Assembly (NCBI RefSeq): GCF_029395475.1
Contig: NZ_CP113917.1
Coordinates: 868,001-932,000, forward strand
Length of the DNA: 64,000 bases
Reading direction: 5' to 3'
Source: Bifidobacterium sp. ESL0775
GTDB taxonomy: Bacteria; Actinomycetota; Actinomycetes; Actinomycetales; Bifidobacteriaceae
Part shown: in pieces, positions 51,828 through 59,319 of the stretch
Layout of the letters: every line of letters begins with the position of its first letter
Position numbering within the stretch: the stretch's first letter is position 1
The notes under the pieces: model-generated
What the model saw: the letters and a program-made list of their open reading frames with translations, nothing else
Databases searched by the model: none
What the model was told of the DNA's origin: nothing
Position numbers and translations under genes: made by a program

Positions 51828-52306
51828 TGGCTTATTCCGAAAGCTACAACGAACCCGAAAACGTCGAAGTGCTCCTGAAGTCCGATGCCGACGGGAACGT
51901 GCCGGCTCTGCGTTACGCGCACGCAGGTGACGCAGGCGCGGACCTGACGACCACGGAGGATATCGAGCTCAAGCCCTTCGAACGCGCCTTGGTGCCCACG
52001 GGGGTTTGCATCGCACTGCCCAACGGGTATGTCGGGCTGGTGCATCCACGTTCCGGCTTGGCGATCAAGTCAGGCGTCACGGTATTGAACGCGCCCGGCA
52101 CCATCGACGCCGGATACCGCGGCGAGATCAAGGTGCCGCTGATCAACCTCGATCCGGAGCATACGGTGGCGCTCCACGCCGGCGACCGCATCGCGCAGCT
52201 CATCATCCAGCGTTACGTCGAGGCCCGGTTCGTGCCCGCGACGGAACTGCCAGGCAGCGACCGGGCGGAGCGTGGGTTCGGTTCCACGGGAATGGCGAGC
52301 GAATAG
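51827..52306 (+). CDS. dut: dUTP diphosphatase
   Basis: This enzyme hydrolyses dUTP to dUMP, keeping uracil out of DNA and supplying thymidylate synthesis. The five trimeric dUTPase motifs are present: AGDAGADL, PRSGLAIKSGV, GTIDAGYRGEI, GDRIAQLIIQ and RGFGSTG. The product is 159 residues. The start is fixed by the TGATG overlap with the DUF4193 gene, so the two form a tight operon. rel begins 55 bases downstream. Confidence 0.97.
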   Translation: MAYSESYNEPENVEVLLKSDADGNVPALRYAHAGDAGADLTTTEDIELKPFERALVPTGVCIALPNGYVGLVHPRSGLAIKSGVTVLNAPGTIDAGYRGEIKVPLINLDPEHTVALHAGDRIAQLIIQRYVEARFVPATELPGSDRAERGFGSTGMASE

Positions 52307-52361
52307 CACAAGCCGTCTTCCAATCGGATAGAATGAACGCAGAGATGTGAGGGGAGCGGAC

Positions 52362-54686
52362 ATGGTCGATACGGTTTCGGACAACAATTCGGCGAGGATG
52401 CTGGGCTGCGAGATCAGCACCGACCCGCTCGACCCGCTGCAGCCCATCGTGCGCGCCTGCCGTGCGCACCATCCCGATGCCGACTTGGGCATCCTTGAAC
52501 GCGCCTACCGCAGGGCCGTCTGGCAGCACCGCAACCAGCGCCGTCGTTCCGGTGAGCCTTATATCATTCATCCCTTGGCAGTGGCCCAGATTCTGGCCGA
52601 TCTTGGCATGGGCTCGCTTGTCGTCGCCGCTGGCCTTTTGCATGACACCGTTGAGGACACGGATTACACGCTTGATGATTGCCGTGCGGAATTCGGCGAC
52701 ACCGTCACCGGCCTGGTCGATGGCGTCACGAAGCTCACCAACATGGAGGTCGGCGATTCGGCGCAGGCCGAGACCATCCGCAAGATGGTGGTGGCCATGA
52801 GCCGCGACGTGCGCGTGCTCGTCGTCAAACTGGCCGACCGCCTCCACAATGCCCGCACATGGCGCTATGTCAAGCCCTCCAACGCCCAGCGCAAGGCCCG
52901 CGAGACCCTCGATGTCTACGCGCCCTTGGCCAACAGGCTCGGCATGAACGCCATCAAGACGGAACTCGAGGAACTGAGCTTCAAGGTCCTCTATCCCAAG
53001 ATCTACAACGAGATCGTCGTGCTCGTCAACCGCCGCGCCGGCCAGCGCGACGTCTATCTGAAACAGATTATCAGCGAGATCAACGAGGACCTCGCCGATC
53101 AGCACATCAAGGCCACCGTCACCGGCCGGCCGAAGGACTACTTCTCGATTTACCAGAAGATGATCGTGCGTGGCCACGATTTCTCTAACATCTACGACTT
53201 GGTCGGCGTGCGCATCATCGTCGACACCATCCAGGACTGCTACGCGGCCCTCGGCGCCGTCCACGCCCGCTGGAGCCCGATCCCCGGCAGGTTCAAGGAC
53301 TACATCGCCATGCCGAAGATGAACATGTACCAGAGCCTGCACACCACGGTGGTCGGTCCTGGCGGCAAGCCCGTCGAGATCCAGATTCGCACCTGGGACA
53401 TGCACCGCCGCAGCGAATTCGGCATCGCCGCCCACTGGAAGTACAAGGAGAACGGGCAGGCCGGACGAAAGCTTAGCGAGCCGGACAAGGGCGACCGCAA
53501 GCGCGAAAGCGAAGAGAACCAGGACTTAAGCGAGGCCGACAACCTCAAGTGGATCCAGCAGCTGGCCGACTGGACCAGCGAGACCCCGGATTCCGATGAA
53601 TTCCTCGGGTCGCTCAAAGAGGATCTGGGCAGCGCCGAAGTCTACGTGTTCACGCCGAAGGGCAAGATCATCTCGTTGCCGGCCCACGCCACGCCGGTCG
53701 ATTTCGCCTACGCCGTGCACACCGAGGTCGGCCACCGCACCATGGGCGCGCGTGTCAATGGCCGCCTCGTCCCGCTCGACACGGTGCTCGAAAGCGGTGA
53801 TACGGTTGAGATTCTTACGTCCAAGTCCGAGACCGCCGGACCGTCCCGCGACTGGTTGAGCTTCGTCAAGAGCCCGAAGGCGCGCAACAAGATCCGCCAG
53901 TGGTTCAGCAAGGAACGCCGCAGCGAGGCCATCGATGAGGGCAAGGACGAACTCACCCGTGCCATGCGCAAGCGCAACCTTCCGGTCTCCAACCTTTTGA
54001 CCCCTCAGGCGCTGGTCGGTGTGGCCGACGAGCTCAATTTCGACAACGCCGACGCCGTGTTCGCCGCCATCGGAGATGGCCAGGTCTCCACGCAGAACGT
54101 CATCTCCCGGCTGGTCAAGGACGCCGGACAGGACGAGGTCGAGGAGGACGTCGAGCAGGAGGCGTTGCCGCTCAAGCACGCCGAACGCCGCCGTGACACC
54201 AACAAGCTCGGCATCTCGGTCAAGGGCGTGGAAGGCGTGTGGGTCAAGCTCGCCCGCTGCTGTACCCCGGTCCCCGGCGACAAGATCGTTGGTTTCGTCA
54301 CCAAGAACGAAGGCGTCTCGGTGCACCGCGCCGACTGCCAGAACATGCTGAACCTCGAGAAGCAGCATCCCGATCGCGTGGTCGAGGTCGCCTGGACCAG
54401 CGCCAAGGGCCTGTTCATGGTCAAAATCCAGGTCGAGGCGCTTGACCGGCCGCACCTGTTGACCGATGTCACCCAAGTGCTCTCCGACCATGGCGTCAAC
54501 ATCATCAACGCCAGCGTCGCCACCGGCTCCGACCGTGTGGCCACCAGCCAGTTCTCCTTCGAAATGGCCGACCCGCAGCACATGAACACGCTCCTGAGTG
54601 CGGTGCGTAAGATCGATGGCGTCTTCGACGTCTACCGCCTGACCGGCGCCAAGGACTCCGCCGTCCCGCACATGCGCAAGATGTAA
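52362..54686 (+). CDS. rel: Bifunctional (p)ppGpp synthetase/hydrolase Rel
   Basis: This long RelA/SpoT homolog makes (p)ppGpp on stalled ribosomes and hydrolyses it otherwise. The HD hydrolase domain is intact (LLHDTVEDT, His94-Asp95). The synthetase domain contains GVRIIVDTIQDCYAALG and PKMNMYQSLHTTV near residue 316, and VEIQIRTWDMHRRSE. TGS (VYVFTPKGKIISLPAHAT), zinc-finger/helical (LARCCTPVPGDKIVG) and C-terminal ACT domains follow. The product is 774 residues. GAGGGGAGCGG precedes ATG 52362. Together with the single-domain synthetase at 5.7 kb it gives at least two alarmone enzymes. Confidence 0.97.
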   Translation: MVDTVSDNNSARMLGCEISTDPLDPLQPIVRACRAHHPDADLGILERAYRRAVWQHRNQRRRSGEPYIIHPLAVAQILADLGMGSLVVAAGLLHDTVEDTDYTLDDCRAEFGDTVTGLVDGVTKLTNMEVGDSAQAETIRKMVVAMSRDVRVLVVKLADRLHNARTWRYVKPSNAQRKARETLDVYAPLANRLGMNAIKTELEELSFKVLYPKIYNEIVVLVNRRAGQRDVYLKQIISEINEDLADQHIKATVTGRPKDYFSIYQKMIVRGHDFSNIYDLVGVRIIVDTIQDCYAALGAVHARWSPIPGRFKDYIAMPKMNMYQSLHTTVVGPGGKPVEIQIRTWDMHRRSEFGIAAHWKYKENGQAGRKLSEPDKGDRKRESEENQDLSEADNLKWIQQLADWTSETPDSDEFLGSLKEDLGSAEVYVFTPKGKIISLPAHATPVDFAYAVHTEVGHRTMGARVNGRLVPLDTVLESGDTVEILTSKSETAGPSRDWLSFVKSPKARNKIRQWFSKERRSEAIDEGKDELTRAMRKRNLPVSNLLTPQALVGVADELNFDNADAVFAAIGDGQVSTQNVISRLVKDAGQDEVEEDVEQEALPLKHAERRRDTNKLGISVKGVEGVWVKLARCCTPVPGDKIVGFVTKNEGVSVHRADCQNMLNLEKQHPDRVVEVAWTSAKGLFMVKIQVEALDRPHLLTDVTQVLSDHGVNIINASVATGSDRVATSQFSFEMADPQHMNTLLSAVRKIDGVFDVYRLTGAKDSAVPHMRKM

Positions 54687-54713
54687 TGCGTTAGTGGTTT
54701 GTGGCTGTTAGGC

Positions 54714-54810
54714 GCGACGAAAAGCATGAAAAGGTGAGCTTTTCGTCGCATCCCTTTCGTAAATGCGACCGAAAGCATGAAAAGGTGCGTTTTTATGTGC
54801 TTTTGGTCGC
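54714..54810. repeat. Tandem pair of related hairpins downstream of rel
   Basis: The first unit has arms GCGACGAAAAGC (54714-54725) and GCTTTTCGTCGC (54738-54749). The second has GCGACCGAAAGCA (54765-54777) and TGCTTTTGGTCGC (54798-54810), with one G-U pair. Both share AAAGCATGAAAAGGTG in arm and loop. This looks like a duplicated palindromic element or a structured RNA and is not an ordinary single terminator. Confidence 0.7.
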
Positions 54811-54857
54811 GCTTTTGGTTCACCAGGCTTGGGTTCCAAAGTTTCATCGTGTATACG

Positions 54858-54897
54858 AAAGTCCCTCGCCATCGATACTGGGATGGCGAGGGACTTT
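54858..54897. terminator. Bidirectional terminator between rel and the cyclophilin gene
   Basis: AAAGTCCCTCGCCATC and GATGGCGAGGGACTTT form a perfect 16-bp stem with an 8-base loop between convergent genes. Confidence 0.92.
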
Positions 54898-54924
54898 ATA
54901 CGTCCGCTCTAAAAGTGGTTGCGC

Positions 54925-55473
54925 TTACTTCACGACTTCAACCGAGACGATGCCGGCCGGCTCGAGCGGCATGTCGCTGCCGTCGGTGGGCAGGTTCTGC
55001 AGGCGGTCGACCACGGACTTGCCCGCGTCATCCGCGACCTCGCCGAAGATGGTGTGATGGCCGTTGAGCCATGGGGTCGGCACGGTGGTGATGAAGAACT
55101 GCGAGCCGTTGGTGCCGTGGATCTTGCCGTCGCGACCACGACGCACGCCGGCGTTGGCCATCGCGAGCTTGAAGGGCTCGTCGAATTTGAGGTCCTCGAC
55201 GATCTCGTCGTCGAAGTCATAGCCGGGGCCGCCGGTGCCGTTGCCCAGCGGGCAGCCGCCCTGGATCATGAAGTCCTTGATGATGCGATGGAAGGTCAGG
55301 CCGTCGTAGAAGGGATCGTGTGATTTCTCGCCGGTCTCGGGGTTGGTCCATTCCTTGTCGCCAGTGGCCAGGCCGATGAAATTTTTCACGGTTTCCGGCG
55401 CTTTGTCGTCGAAGAGGTTCAGGGCGATGTCGCCCTCGGTGGTATGCATGATTACTTGAGTCATAGGTTTCAT
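54925..55473 (-). CDS. Peptidyl-prolyl cis-trans isomerase (cyclophilin)
   Basis: The 182-residue cytosolic cyclophilin accelerates proline isomerisation during folding. Family signatures are FDDKAPETVKNFIGLA, YDGLTFHRIIKDFMIQGGCP (Arg of FHR is the catalytic residue), GTNGSQFFITTVPTPWLNGH and HHTIFGEVADD. It has no signal peptide. ATG 55473 sits just after GTGGGAAAA; ATG 55464 three codons further is an alternative. It is divergent from nadE. Confidence 0.95.
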   Translation of the reverse strand: MKPMTQVIMHTTEGDIALNLFDDKAPETVKNFIGLATGDKEWTNPETGEKSHDPFYDGLTFHRIIKDFMIQGGCPLGNGTGGPGYDFDDEIVEDLKFDEPFKLAMANAGVRRGRDGKIHGTNGSQFFITTVPTPWLNGHHTIFGEVADDAGKSVVDRLQNLPTDGSDMPLEPAGIVSVEVVK

Positions 55474-55722
55474 TTTCCCACTTGTCACAGACCTGAGGCA
55501 AATCAGCCGGTAGGCTAACGCTATTCGGCATTGCTTTTTGGTGGTATGCGAAAGGTTTGCGCTCGCCACGGCACACAGAAACTGTAATACATAAAGATGT
55601 GTTCACAGCGGTGCTTGCGTTGGAATGCCCCAAAACCATCACGGTGGATAGGTGCGATGCCGGAAGCCTGCAGGTGTGTCCCGCGATATTTGGGGTTTCC
55701 AACGTATGGGTATGATGGCAGC

Positions 55723-57492
55723 ATGACTCAACTTCGTTTCGCTTTGGCCCAGATCGACACGTGCGTGGGCGATCTCGACGGCAACGCCTCCACCGTTCTG
55801 CAATTCGCGCGTATGGCAGCCCTCAACCGCGCTCAGGTGGTCGTGTTCCCCGAGATGACGCTTACCGGATACCCCATCGAGGACCTGGCGTTCCGCGCCA
55901 CCTTCCGCAAGGCCGCGGCGGACAAGGCCGATGAGCTGGCGAAGACGCTGGAGAAGGAGGGCCTGGGCGGACTTTATGTGGTCGTTGGCACCGTTGGCAC
56001 GGTAAATGGGGGTGGCGCCAAGGCCGCCGAGGACGATGACACGGCGGCCGAACGTCTCGGTGTGGTCGGAGGCGCCGCAGATTCGGCGAAGCCCACAAAC
56101 CGGCTTGTGGTGTTGCATGGCGGCTCGGTGTGGTCGACCTACGACAAGCATTTTCTACCCAATTACGGCGTGTTCGACGAGTTCCGCATCTTTGAGTCCG
56201 GCCAGCGTTCCGTCATCCTTGACATCGACGACGTGAAGGTCGGCGTGGCCATCTGCGAGGACATCTGGCAGGATGGCGGCCCGGTGGCGCAGCTCGCTCA
56301 TGAGGGTATCGATGTGCTGCTCACCATCAACGGCTCACCGTATGAGGAGGGCAAAACCCATACGCGCCAGGATCTCGCCATTCGCCGTGCGCATGAGGTC
56401 AGCGCCCCGCTGATCTACCTGAACCAGGTTGGCGGCCAGGACGACCTGATCTTCGACGGAGGCAGCTTCGTGGTCGACGCCGACGGCACGCTTCTCGAAC
56501 GTTCGCCGATGTTCGTGGAGGACCTGAGTTACTTCGATTTCGATTCATCCGTCGCGCGTCAAAAGGTTGGTGCCATCGCCGAGCCGCGCGATCCCGACGA
56601 AGAGGTCTACACGGCCTGCGTCCTGGGGTTGAAGGACTACATGGCCAAGAACCATTTCACAGGTGTCGTGCTCGGCCTTTCCGGCGGCATCGATTCCGCG
56701 CTGGTCGCGGCGATGGCGGCGGACGCCGTGGGCGGGGCGAACGTGCAAGGCATCTCGATGCCGAGCATGTATTCCTCAAGCGGTTCCAAGGACGATGCCG
56801 CGGATCTGGCGCGCAACATCGGCGCCCATTATGACATCCAGCCCATCGAGCCGTTGTTCAAGGCCTTCCAGGCCCAACTGGACCTCGACGGGGTGGCCGC
56901 CGAGAACCTGCAGGCGCGCATCCGCGGCGTCATCGTCATGGCCTATTCCAATTCCAAGAACCTGTTGGCGCTCGCCACCGGCAACAAGTCCGAGCTGGCC
57001 TGTGGCTATTCCACCATCTATGGCGACGCGGTGGGCGGCTACGCGCCGATCAAGGATTTGCTCAAGACCCGTGTCTGGGAGCTTTCCCGCTGGCGCAATC
57101 GCGCCGCCGCGGCCGGAGTCGGGGTCGGCGGTTTGAAGATCGTCGGCAACGAGAACGGGGGAGCGGGAGTGCCGCTCAAAGACGGCGTGATGATCCCCGT
57201 GGCCAGCATCGAAAAGGCCCCGAGCGCCGAACTGCGTCCCGGTCAGAAGGATTCCGATTCGCTGCCCGAATACGTCCTGCTCGACAAGGTCCTCGAGGCT
57301 TATATTGAGAAGGCCCACGGCCGCGCCGATCTCTTGAAAGACGGCTTCGACGAGAAGACGGTGGACACGGTGATGCGTCTGGTCGACCGCGCCGAATGGA
57401 AGCGCCGCCAGTACCCGCTTGGCCCCAAGGTCACCTCGCTGGCGTTCGGCCGTGACCGCCGTCTGCCCGTGACCAGCGCCTTCCGCGAATAA
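55723..57492 (+). CDS. nadE: Glutamine-dependent NAD+ synthetase
   Basis: This two-domain enzyme makes NAD+ from nicotinate adenine dinucleotide using glutamine nitrogen. The N-terminal nitrilase-type amidase carries the Glu44-Lys142-Cys178 triad (FPEMTLTGYP, YDKHFLPNYG, AICEDIWQ). The synthetase domain starts near residue 300 with the PP-loop LSGGIDSALVAAMA, and ATGNKSELACGYSTIYGD binds ATP and substrate. The product is 589 residues. ATG 55723 is chosen because the family begins just there (TQLRFALAQIDTCVGD); the frame upstream is open but unrelated. It is divergent from the cyclophilin gene. Confidence 0.95.
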   Translation: MTQLRFALAQIDTCVGDLDGNASTVLQFARMAALNRAQVVVFPEMTLTGYPIEDLAFRATFRKAAADKADELAKTLEKEGLGGLYVVVGTVGTVNGGGAKAAEDDDTAAERLGVVGGAADSAKPTNRLVVLHGGSVWSTYDKHFLPNYGVFDEFRIFESGQRSVILDIDDVKVGVAICEDIWQDGGPVAQLAHEGIDVLLTINGSPYEEGKTHTRQDLAIRRAHEVSAPLIYLNQVGGQDDLIFDGGSFVVDADGTLLERSPMFVEDLSYFDFDSSVARQKVGAIAEPRDPDEEVYTACVLGLKDYMAKNHFTGVVLGLSGGIDSALVAAMAADAVGGANVQGISMPSMYSSSGSKDDAADLARNIGAHYDIQPIEPLFKAFQAQLDLDGVAAENLQARIRGVIVMAYSNSKNLLALATGNKSELACGYSTIYGDAVGGYAPIKDLLKTRVWELSRWRNRAAAAGVGVGGLKIVGNENGGAGVPLKDGVMIPVASIEKAPSAELRPGQKDSDSLPEYVLLDKVLEAYIEKAHGRADLLKDGFDEKTVDTVMRLVDRAEWKRRQYPLGPKVTSLAFGRDRRLPVTSAFRE

Positions 57493-57704
57493 ACGCAACA
57501 AATTACATTCCAGAGGCGGAATTCCGGCGGAATTCGCAACATGGTCGTAGATGCAGGCTGCCAAAACGCCTCGGGATGCAGCCCGTTTACTTGCAATTTG
57601 GGCAAACGCCCCAGATGGGTTGCGTTTGGTAGCGTGGGTTGATTATGATTTTGCTTTGGGCGAAGAAGTCCATTGTGGATCACCGGCCCGCGAAGAAGAA
57701 AGAA

Positions 57705-58598
57705 ATGCACATGTCCAATCCCATACCGCAGCCCAATGTCCCGCTTCCACCGCTTCCGCAGTCTTCGTCCGGTGCAGGCAATGCCGCCGAGCCGATGCCT
57801 CAAACCGGTGCCGTTCCCCAGCCCAATCAGCCGCTTGACGAGATGCCGATGCCAGCCCCGCAGACCCAGCAACCATCGCAGTTCGACTTCCAGAACGCCC
57901 AGAATCTTCAGCAATTCGAGGCTCCGGTCGCGCCAAACTACCAGCAGCCGCAGCAAGACGTTTCGCAGTTCGCCATGCAGGATTCGGCTCAATACGCCTC
58001 CCAGCCAATGATGGAGGACCCCCAACAGTTTGTCGCGCCGCAACAGCCAGTGATGCAGGAACCCGCGTATGCTGCGGCTCCGGTGCAGAACTACCAGCCG
58101 CAACCCAACGCCTTGCCGGCCAATGCGCGTCCCGTCGGGCAATTGAACACCAACCGCAGCTTGGTCAAATGGATACTCTTGGGCTTCATCACGCTGGGTA
58201 TCTACGACATCGTGATCATGACCGGCGCGACGGATGCGCTCAACACCATCGCCAGCCGCTATGACGGCAAGAAGACCATGCATTACTGCCTGCTCTATTT
58301 CCTCGTCGGCCCGATCACTTTCGGAATCGGCACGCTCGTCTGGTTCCACAAGATGAGCGACCGCGTCGGCAACGAGCTGCAGCGCAGGGGATACCAGCCG
58401 CCAGAGATCACGGCCACCACGTTCTGGCTGTTCAACGCCCTGCCCAGCTTCTTCGAGATTCCCGTCCTCATTGGCGCGTTCTTCGTTCCGTTCCTGTTCG
58501 TCGTTGATTTGGCGCTGTATGCCTTGCAGCTTGTCTACATGTACAAATATCTAGACGCGATGAACACGCTTTGCGCGGATTACAATATGCGCGGCTGA
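57705..58598 (+). CDS. DUF4234 membrane protein with Pro/Gln-rich N-terminus
   Basis: The 297-residue product has a proline-, glutamine- and alanine-rich low-complexity N-terminal half (~1-140). A DUF4234-type membrane domain follows with about four helices: SLVKWILLGFITLGIYDIVI, then LYFLVGPITFGIGTLVWFHK, and two more near the C-terminus. Function is unknown. The start at MHMSNP has AAGAAAG upstream; ATG 57711 is equally possible. The architecture (disordered Q/P-rich cytoplasmic tail plus membrane core) recalls the BI-1 protein at 3.5 kb. In the 210 bases upstream, GGCGGAATTC occurs twice in tandem; nothing else is evident there. Confidence 0.8.
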   Translation: MHMSNPIPQPNVPLPPLPQSSSGAGNAAEPMPQTGAVPQPNQPLDEMPMPAPQTQQPSQFDFQNAQNLQQFEAPVAPNYQQPQQDVSQFAMQDSAQYASQPMMEDPQQFVAPQQPVMQEPAYAAAPVQNYQPQPNALPANARPVGQLNTNRSLVKWILLGFITLGIYDIVIMTGATDALNTIASRYDGKKTMHYCLLYFLVGPITFGIGTLVWFHKMSDRVGNELQRRGYQPPEITATTFWLFNALPSFFEIPVLIGAFFVPFLFVVDLALYALQLVYMYKYLDAMNTLCADYNMRG

Positions 58599-58692
58599 GC
58601 CGGCGGCTACGCCCACGGGTAAGCCCGGCTCATACAACGACCGGTCTGGGCTATGGTTGGAACGCTGGCATTGGCGATAAAGGGGAATGGCG

Positions 58693-58962
58693 ATGGCAAA
58701 GGACACGCAGTACACGAACGATGACGATGGAAACGGGCAGTGGTATTTCAACATCGTGACCAAAAAGCCCGAACTGGGCAAGCTTTCCCCGTTGGATCAG
58801 CGTCTTGGCCCCTATCAGTCGCGTAAGGACGCCGAAGACGCAGGCAAGATCGCCAAAAAGCGCAATCTCAAGTGGAAAGAGCAGAACAAGGAATGGAACG
58901 CTTGGGATAAGGCCGGTCAAGACAACGATGATGAAGACGATGAGGATGACTCCGACGACTAA
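58693..58962 (+). CDS. Small conserved SPOR-like protein
   Basis: The 89-residue protein has a compact part, WYFNIVTKKPELGKLSPLDQ then RLGPYQSRKDAEDAGKIAKK, and a very acidic tail (DNDDEDDEDDSDD). The GPYxSRxxAE pattern resembles SPOR-like small proteins found widely in actinobacteria; no biochemical role is known to me. ATG 58693 has AAAGGGG at better spacing than ATG 58687. A terminator follows at 59016. Confidence 0.75.
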   Translation: MAKDTQYTNDDDGNGQWYFNIVTKKPELGKLSPLDQRLGPYQSRKDAEDAGKIAKKRNLKWKEQNKEWNAWDKAGQDNDDEDDEDDSDD

Positions 58963-59015
58963 CAGGCGTTGGCTTCGGATTTCCGAATATCTTCGGAACT
59001 GAATTACTTGAGGAT

Positions 59016-59057
59016 ACGGGCTGATAGGCGAGCGTTGTTTATCGGCCCGTTTCTCTT
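59016..59057 (+). terminator. Intrinsic terminator upstream of the pflB control region
   Basis: ACGGGCTGATA pairs with TATCGGCCCGT (one T-G wobble), followed by TTCTCTT. It insulates pflB from the small gene before it. Confidence 0.85.
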
Positions 59058-59072
59058 GACTTGAAATGAAAA

Positions 59073-59088
59073 TGTGACTTACATCACT
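59073..59088. promoter_or_regulatory. Crp/Fnr-type box, distal, upstream of pflB
   Basis: TGTGACTTACATCACT matches the Crp consensus TGTGA-N6-TCACA at nine of ten defined bases. It is preceded by TTGAAATGAAAA, a context repeated at the second box. Confidence 0.6.
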
Positions 59089-59172
59089 TTATTTTTGGGC
59101 AAGAATCGTATGCACTCCAGAAAATAGACATTCTTGCAAATCGTTCTTGCATAAGGGTTTATAGCATTACAG

Positions 59173-59191
59173 CTCATTTTCGGAAAATGAG
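59173..59191. promoter_or_regulatory. Perfect 19-base palindrome upstream of pflB
   Basis: CTCATTTTC-G-GAAAATGAG is a perfect inverted repeat with a single central base, lying between the two Crp-like boxes. It is not followed by a T-run and does not resemble a terminator; an operator is possible. Confidence 0.5.
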
Positions 59192-59213
59192 ATAACGGCG
59201 TTGAAAATGAAAA

Positions 59214-59229
59214 AGTGACGTAGCTCACA
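59214..59229. promoter_or_regulatory. Crp/Fnr-type box, proximal, upstream of pflB
   Basis: AGTGACGTAGCTCACA matches TGTGA-N6-TCACA at nine of ten defined bases. Its centre lies ~43 bases before a possible -10 TACAAT (59262-59267), close to a class II activator position. Confidence 0.6.
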
Positions 59230-59319
59230 CCGATTTTGGCTTTTTGTGACACATCCCACTCTACAATGGTAGACGAACGCAACGTGAAGATGCGTTGCTC
59301 CATTAACAAGGAGTGTTAT

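Noticed and set aside
54632..54847. Short minus-strand frame with a repeated HLFML segment downstream of rel
   Set aside because: The repeat comes from the duplicated hairpin sequence; the frame runs into the end of rel and has no ribosome binding site. The DNA element is reported instead.
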